A stretch of DNA of 64,000 nt from Thioalkalivibrio sp. ALMg11 (lineage in GTDB: Bacteria; Pseudomonadota; Gammaproteobacteria; Ectothiorhodospirales; Ectothiorhodospiraceae), in the NCBI RefSeq assembly GCF_000377905.1, contig NZ_KB898874.1, positions 124,001 to 188,000 on the forward strand. Direction: 5' to 3'. A program made the translations under genes and the position numbers. Below, piece after piece: positions 60,282-64,000 of the stretch. The notes under the pieces were generated by a model. The model ran no database searches and was not told the DNA's origin. It was given only the letters and a program-made list of their open reading frames with translations. The stretch's first letter is position 1, and every line of letters starts with the position of its first letter.

Positions 60282-61163
60282 TCAGGTATCCAGTTGTGCG
60301 TCCGCGGGGTCGCAAAGGCGATCGCGGGTTTCCTTGGCGTGTTCAAAGCTCTGTTCGATGGTCGCGGCATCGCCGTGCTCGATGGCGCTGCGCAAAGCCT
60401 CCAAATCGGTCTGGTACTGCCCGATCACCTCGAGGATAGCGTTTCGATTGGCGAGGCAGATGTCTCGCCAGACCACCGGATCGCTGGAGGCAATGCGCGT
60501 GAAGTCGCGAAAGCCCCCGGCGGCGTAATGAAAGATCTCGTCGCGCTCGCTCATGTTCGCAAGCGACGACACCAGCGTGAAGGCCAGCACATGGGGCAGA
60601 TGACTGGTCGCGGCCAGCACCCGGTCGTGGTGCGCCGGGGTCATGTACTCGACCCGCGCCCCGGCGGCCTGCCACATCTCGGCCACTCGGTCGGTCGCCA
60701 GCGCATTCGTGGCGTCGACCGGTGTCAGGATTACCAGGCGCTCGCGGAACAGGCTGGCAAACGCCGCCCCCACCCCGCTCTTCTCGGTCCCCGCAATCGG
60801 ATGGCCGGGGACGAACGCGCGGGGGACCTTGCCGAAGCCGGCACCCACCGCATCGATCACGGCCTGCTTGCTGCTGCCCACGTCGGTCAGCGGGCTGTCT
60901 TCGGGCCACGCCGCAGCCAGGTCGCGCGCCAGTGGCTCCATCGCGCCCAGCGGGACGGCGAGCACCCCCAAGTCCGCGCCCTCGGCGGCCTCGGCGACAT
61001 CGGTGGTCCAGCGATCGATCACGCCGAGGCGCTGCGCCTCGCGCAGGTTATCTGCATTGCGCGAACACCCCACGATCTCGCGCACCGCCCCCGCCTCGCG
61101 CAGGGCCAGGGCCAGCGAACCGCCGATCAGCCCGACGCCGAAGATGACCAGCCGTTCGATCAC
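60282..61163 (-). CDS. tyrA: Prephenate/arogenate dehydrogenase
   Basis: A 293-aa NAD(P)-dependent dehydrogenase for tyrosine synthesis. The Rossmann loop is FGVGLIGGSLALALREAG, followed by DVGSSKQAVIDAV and GHPIAGTEKSGVGAA. It has no chorismate mutase domain. The start overlaps the hisC stop by ATGA. Confidence 0.93.
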   Translation of the reverse strand: MIERLVIFGVGLIGGSLALALREAGAVREIVGCSRNADNLREAQRLGVIDRWTTDVAEAAEGADLGVLAVPLGAMEPLARDLAAAWPEDSPLTDVGSSKQAVIDAVGAGFGKVPRAFVPGHPIAGTEKSGVGAAFASLFRERLVILTPVDATNALATDRVAEMWQAAGARVEYMTPAHHDRVLAATSHLPHVLAFTLVSSLANMSERDEIFHYAAGGFRDFTRIASSDPVVWRDICLANRNAILEVIGQYQTDLEALRSAIEHGDAATIEQSFEHAKETRDRLCDPADAQLDT

Positions 61164-62317
61164 GCCAGGGCCTTTTTCAGGGACGCGAGAAAGCGGTCAT
61201 TGTCTTCGCGGGTCGACACGGTCACGCGGAGATGCCCGGGGAGACCGTAATTCTCGACCGGGCGCGTAATCACACCATCGCGCAGCATGGCGTCATATAC
61301 CGGGCCCGGGTCACGGCCGGTATCGAAGGTCACGAAATTGCCCACCGACGGGATCACGCGCAAGCCCAGCTCGCGCAGGGCGGCGCTCACCTGGCGAACC
61401 CCTTCCCGATTGATGGCCACCGACTTTTCCACATGCTCGTCATCGTCCAGCGCGGCCAGGCCGGCGGCCTGGGCGATCGCGTTGACGTTGAATGGCTGGC
61501 GCACGCGGTTCAGCAGGTCCGCGATGGCCGGCGAGCTGACCGCATAGCCGAGGCGCAGTCCGGCCAGGCCCTGGATCTTGGAGAAGGTCCGGGTGACGAT
61601 CAAATTCGGATAGCGATCCAGCCATTGCGTGGTGTCCGGATACTCGGCCTCCTCGACATACTCGAAATAGGCCTCGTCGATCACCACCACGGTGGTCGCC
61701 GGCATCGCGGCCACGAAGGCCTCCAGCGCCGCGGCATCCAGCCAGGTGCCGGTCGGGTTGTTCGGGTTGGCCACGAACACGACCCGCACATCGCCATCCA
61801 CCCGCGCCTGTATCGCGTCAAGATCGTGTCCGAAGGGCTGTTCCGGATGGTCGGCAGGCAGCGCCGGGGCGACCCGTGCCTCGGCATCCACCGCCTGGGT
61901 CACCAGGGGATAGACCGCAAACGCATGGGCGGAAAACACAGCGGCACGCCCCGGCGCCAGCCAGGTGCGTGCGATCAACTCCAGCACCTCGTTGGAGCCA
62001 TTGCCGAGGGTGATCTGCTCCGGGGTCACGCCATGACGTTCGGCCAGACGCGCCTTCAGCTCGAAGCCATTGCCGTCGGGATAGACATGCGCATCGGCCA
62101 ACGCCGCGCGCCCGGCCTCCACCGCAAGTGGCGACGGACCCAGCGGATTCTCGTTGGAGGCCAGCTTGACCGCCTGGGTAATCCCCAACTCGCGTTCCAG
62201 CGTGGCCACCGGCTTGCCCGGCTGGTAGGGGCTCAGTCCCTGGACGCCGGCAACCGCCAGAGTCACCGGGTCAAACGCCGGGCCGGCCGTAGCGGATACG
62301 GAAGGATTCGATGCCAT
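61160..62317 (-). CDS. hisC: Histidinol-phosphate aminotransferase (aromatic pathway context)
   Basis: A 385-aa class I/II PLP enzyme. SNENPLGPSPLAVEAGRAAL, NPNNPTGTWLDAAAL and the PLP lysine in TRTFSKIQGLAGLRLGYAVS are typical of HisC. Between pheA and tyrA it may also transaminate aromatic keto acids, as HisC2-type enzymes do. The start at 62317 is preferred over one 50 codons upstream within an Arg/Pro-rich shadow. Confidence 0.92.
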   Translation of the reverse strand: MASNPSVSATAGPAFDPVTLAVAGVQGLSPYQPGKPVATLERELGITQAVKLASNENPLGPSPLAVEAGRAALADAHVYPDGNGFELKARLAERHGVTPEQITLGNGSNEVLELIARTWLAPGRAAVFSAHAFAVYPLVTQAVDAEARVAPALPADHPEQPFGHDLDAIQARVDGDVRVVFVANPNNPTGTWLDAAALEAFVAAMPATTVVVIDEAYFEYVEEAEYPDTTQWLDRYPNLIVTRTFSKIQGLAGLRLGYAVSSPAIADLLNRVRQPFNVNAIAQAAGLAALDDDEHVEKSVAINREGVRQVSAALRELGLRVIPSVGNFVTFDTGRDPGPVYDAMLRDGVITRPVENYGLPGHLRVTVSTREDNDRFLASLKKALA

Positions 62318-62334
62318 GCGGAAACCTCGGGGAT

Positions 62335-63450
62335 TCAGGTGGCGGCCTGGGGATAGCTCCCCAGCACCTTGACGGTATCGGCGCTCGCGCGCAGCTGTTC
62401 CAGACATTCGCGGATCAGCGGATCGTGCTGGTGGCCGACCAGGTCGAGAAAGAACACGTAGTTCCACGGCGTGCAGCGCGACGGGCGCGACTCGATGCGG
62501 GTCAGACTGATACCCGACTCCGCAATCGGCTTGAGCAGCAAATACAGCGATCCCGGGCGATTGGCGGTCGTCAGCATCACCGAGGTGCGATCCGCGCCGC
62601 TGGGCTCCGTGGTGCCGGAGCCGATAATCAGGAAACGCGTGGTGTTGTCGGCGCGATCTTCCACGTGCGGCGCCCGCACCGGGATCTGGTAATGGTCGGC
62701 CGCGGCCTGGCTGGCGAGAGCCGCCACGGTCGGGTCCTGCGCCGCAATCTCGGCCGCACGGGCATTGCTGGAGACCGCCTCGCGCTCAGCGTGCGGCAGC
62801 TCGGCGTCCAGCCACTGGCGACACTGCGCCAGCGCCTGGGCATGGGCCAGCACCCGCCGGACCTGGCCAAGATCCTCGGCCTGCGTCAGGAGATGGTGGT
62901 GAATCGGGGTCACGACCTCACCGCAGATCTGCAGCGAGGAATCCATGAAGCAGTCCGCCGTATGGGTCACCACCCCCTCGGAGCTGTTCTCGATCGGCAC
63001 TACGCCGAACTGCGCACGCCCGGTCTCCACGGCGTCGAACACGGCATCAATGGAGGCCAGCGGCTGGGTCTCGACCGCATGGCCGAAATGCTTGCGCGCC
63101 GCCAGATGGGTGAACGTGCCCACCGGTCCCAGATAGGCCACATGGAGCGGATGCTCCAGCGCCAGACATTCGGACATGATCTCGCGGAACAGCCGGGTAA
63201 TCGCCTCGCCGGACAGCGGGCCGGGGTTCTGCTCACGTACCCGGCGCAGGATCTCGGCTTCGCGCTCCGGACGATAGAACACCGGATTGCTCTCCTGGCT
63301 GCGCTTCACCCGTGCCACGGCCTCGGCACAACGGGCGCGCTCGCTCAGCCGCTCGAGCAGCTCGGCATCCAGCGCGTCGATGCGCGCCCGCAGGGCAGCC
63401 AGATTCTCCTGGCCGCCGGCGGGCTGCGACGAATGCGGGTCCCCGGCCAC
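62335..63450 (-). CDS. pheA: Bifunctional chorismate mutase/prephenate dehydratase (GTG start)
   Basis: P-protein for phenylalanine synthesis. About 371 aa: AroQ chorismate mutase (about 15-95, LRARIDALDAELLERLSERA), prephenate dehydratase (HVAYLGPVGTFTHLAARKHF onwards, with the TRF-type TTRFLIIGSG), and a C-terminal ACT domain with ISLTRIESRPSRCTPWNYVF, the Phe-binding ESRP motif. It starts with GTG at 63450, 3 bases after the serA stop, so translation is probably coupled. Confidence 0.94.
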   Translation of the reverse strand: MAGDPHSSQPAGGQENLAALRARIDALDAELLERLSERARCAEAVARVKRSQESNPVFYRPEREAEILRRVREQNPGPLSGEAITRLFREIMSECLALEHPLHVAYLGPVGTFTHLAARKHFGHAVETQPLASIDAVFDAVETGRAQFGVVPIENSSEGVVTHTADCFMDSSLQICGEVVTPIHHHLLTQAEDLGQVRRVLAHAQALAQCRQWLDAELPHAEREAVSSNARAAEIAAQDPTVAALASQAAADHYQIPVRAPHVEDRADNTTRFLIIGSGTTEPSGADRTSVMLTTANRPGSLYLLLKPIAESGISLTRIESRPSRCTPWNYVFFLDLVGHQHDPLIRECLEQLRASADTVKVLGSYPQAAT

Positions 63451-63453
63451 GAC

Positions 63454-64000
63454 CTACAGCACCCGTGCCCGCAGCACGCCATCGATCTCATGCAGTGCGT
63501 CCAGGGTCGCCTGATCCGGCTTACCGTCCACGTCCAGCAGGGTGTACGCAATGTCACCGCGGGAGTCGTTCATCAGGTGCAGGATGTTGATGTTGGACTC
63601 GCCAAGGGTATGCGAGATGCGCCCGACCCGGTCCGGCAGGTTGCGATTGACGACGGCGATCCGGGTATCCCCCTTGCGATCCAGCACCAGGGTCGGGAGA
63701 TTCACTGAATTGACCACGTTGCCGTTTTCCAGATAGTCACGCAGCTGATCCGCGATCATCACCGCACAATTCTCCTCGGACTCGGTCGTCGAGGCCCCCA
63801 GATGCGGCAGGGTGATCACCCGCGGGTGCCCCATCATGGCCTGCACCGGGAAATCGGTGATGTAGGCGTGCAGGCGTTCGGCGTCCAGCCCCTCGTGCAC
63901 AGCGGCGTCGTCCACGATGCCCTCGCGCGCCAGGTTCAGCACCATCGCCCCGGCATTCATCCCGCCCAGGTTCTTCGCATTGACCAGGCTCGCGGTGTTC
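63454..64000 (-). CDS. serA: D-3-phosphoglycerate dehydrogenase (5' part outside the window)
   Basis: First enzyme of serine synthesis. The last 182 codons are present: the end of the nucleotide-binding and substrate domains (LREG-type LAREGIVDDAAV, then HLGASTTESEENCAVM with the catalytic His) and a C-terminal ACT domain (VGRISHTLGESNINILHLMN). The frame is open to base 64000. In Pseudomonas serC occupies the position before pheA; here it is serA. Confidence 0.93.
   Translation of the reverse strand, partial: NTASLVNAKNLGGMNAGAMVLNLAREGIVDDAAVHEGLDAERLHAYITDFPVQAMMGHPRVITLPHLGASTTESEENCAVMIADQLRDYLENGNVVNSVNLPTLVLDRKGDTRIAVVNRNLPDRVGRISHTLGESNINILHLMNDSRGDIAYTLLDVDGKPDQATLDALHEIDGVLRARVL

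Noticed and set aside
58791-61250. Rightward open frame of 819 codons opposite aroA and tyrA
   Set aside because: Antisense to two well-supported genes; composition is His/Arg/Gly-rich, as expected from a shadow frame.

Overview
This GC-rich window looks like a gammaproteobacterial chromosome. Gene order follows E. coli and Pseudomonas in several blocks: roxA-purB, hflD-mnmA-nudJ, clpS-clpA-infA, fabD-fabG-acpP-fabF to holB-pilZ, and pheA-hisC-tyrA-aroA-cmk-rpsA-ihfB-lapA-lapB-pyrF. A DsrE-like protein, c-type cytochromes and a methylthioinosine-type phosphorylase fit a sulfur-oxidising Ectothiorhodospiraceae (Thioalkalivibrio-like) host. That taxonomic call is inference.

Layout. 1-15.8 kb: central carbon metabolism (gdhA, fumC, acnA, icd) mixed with purB, roxA, tRNA modification genes (dusA, mnmA), hflD, and a signalling trio (small protein, HDOD, GGDEF-EAL) in one leftward run with acnA. 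15.9-18.8 kb: clpS-clpA and infA, converging on a strong two-way terminator. 19-27.8 kb: one rightward run for fatty-acid synthesis, PABA synthesis, mltG, tmk, holB and pilZ. 27.8-38.7 kb: mixed metabolism (class V aminotransferase, KamA-like radical SAM protein, bioA, an MTI phosphorylase-hpt pair, DsrE-like protein, nagZ, uvrB, aspartate-type aminotransferase) ending in tRNA-Asn. 46.6-54.5 kb: cytochromes, aldolase, Nudix, hspQ, ilvD, rhomboid, galU, comEA-like, pyrF. 54.5-64 kb: lapB-lapA-ihfB-rpsA-cmk-aroA-tyrA-hisC-pheA-serA, all leftward.

The accessory highlight is a 7.7-kb AT-richer element inserted in the 3' half of tRNA-Asn. It is bounded by an exact 46-bp direct repeat (38815-38860 and 46541-46586). 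It carries a tyrosine integrase with arrays of a 9-bp putative arm site at both ends, and a replacement terminator just after the rebuilt tRNA. Its rightward module contains a small polymerase with superfamily-A motifs (TV-Pol-like), an overlapping PD-(D/E)XK nuclease, an HTH-like protein, two proteins sharing one C-terminal tail (the longer resembles phage scaffolding protein), a 50-residue stand-alone sigma-region-4-like HTH, and a phage terminase small subunit-like protein. There is no capsid, large terminase, portal or tail gene. I read it as a phage satellite that brings its own replication polymerase and may redirect capsid assembly and packaging of a helper phage. Two lipoproteins and one secreted-protein gene with an in-frame stop look like cargo.
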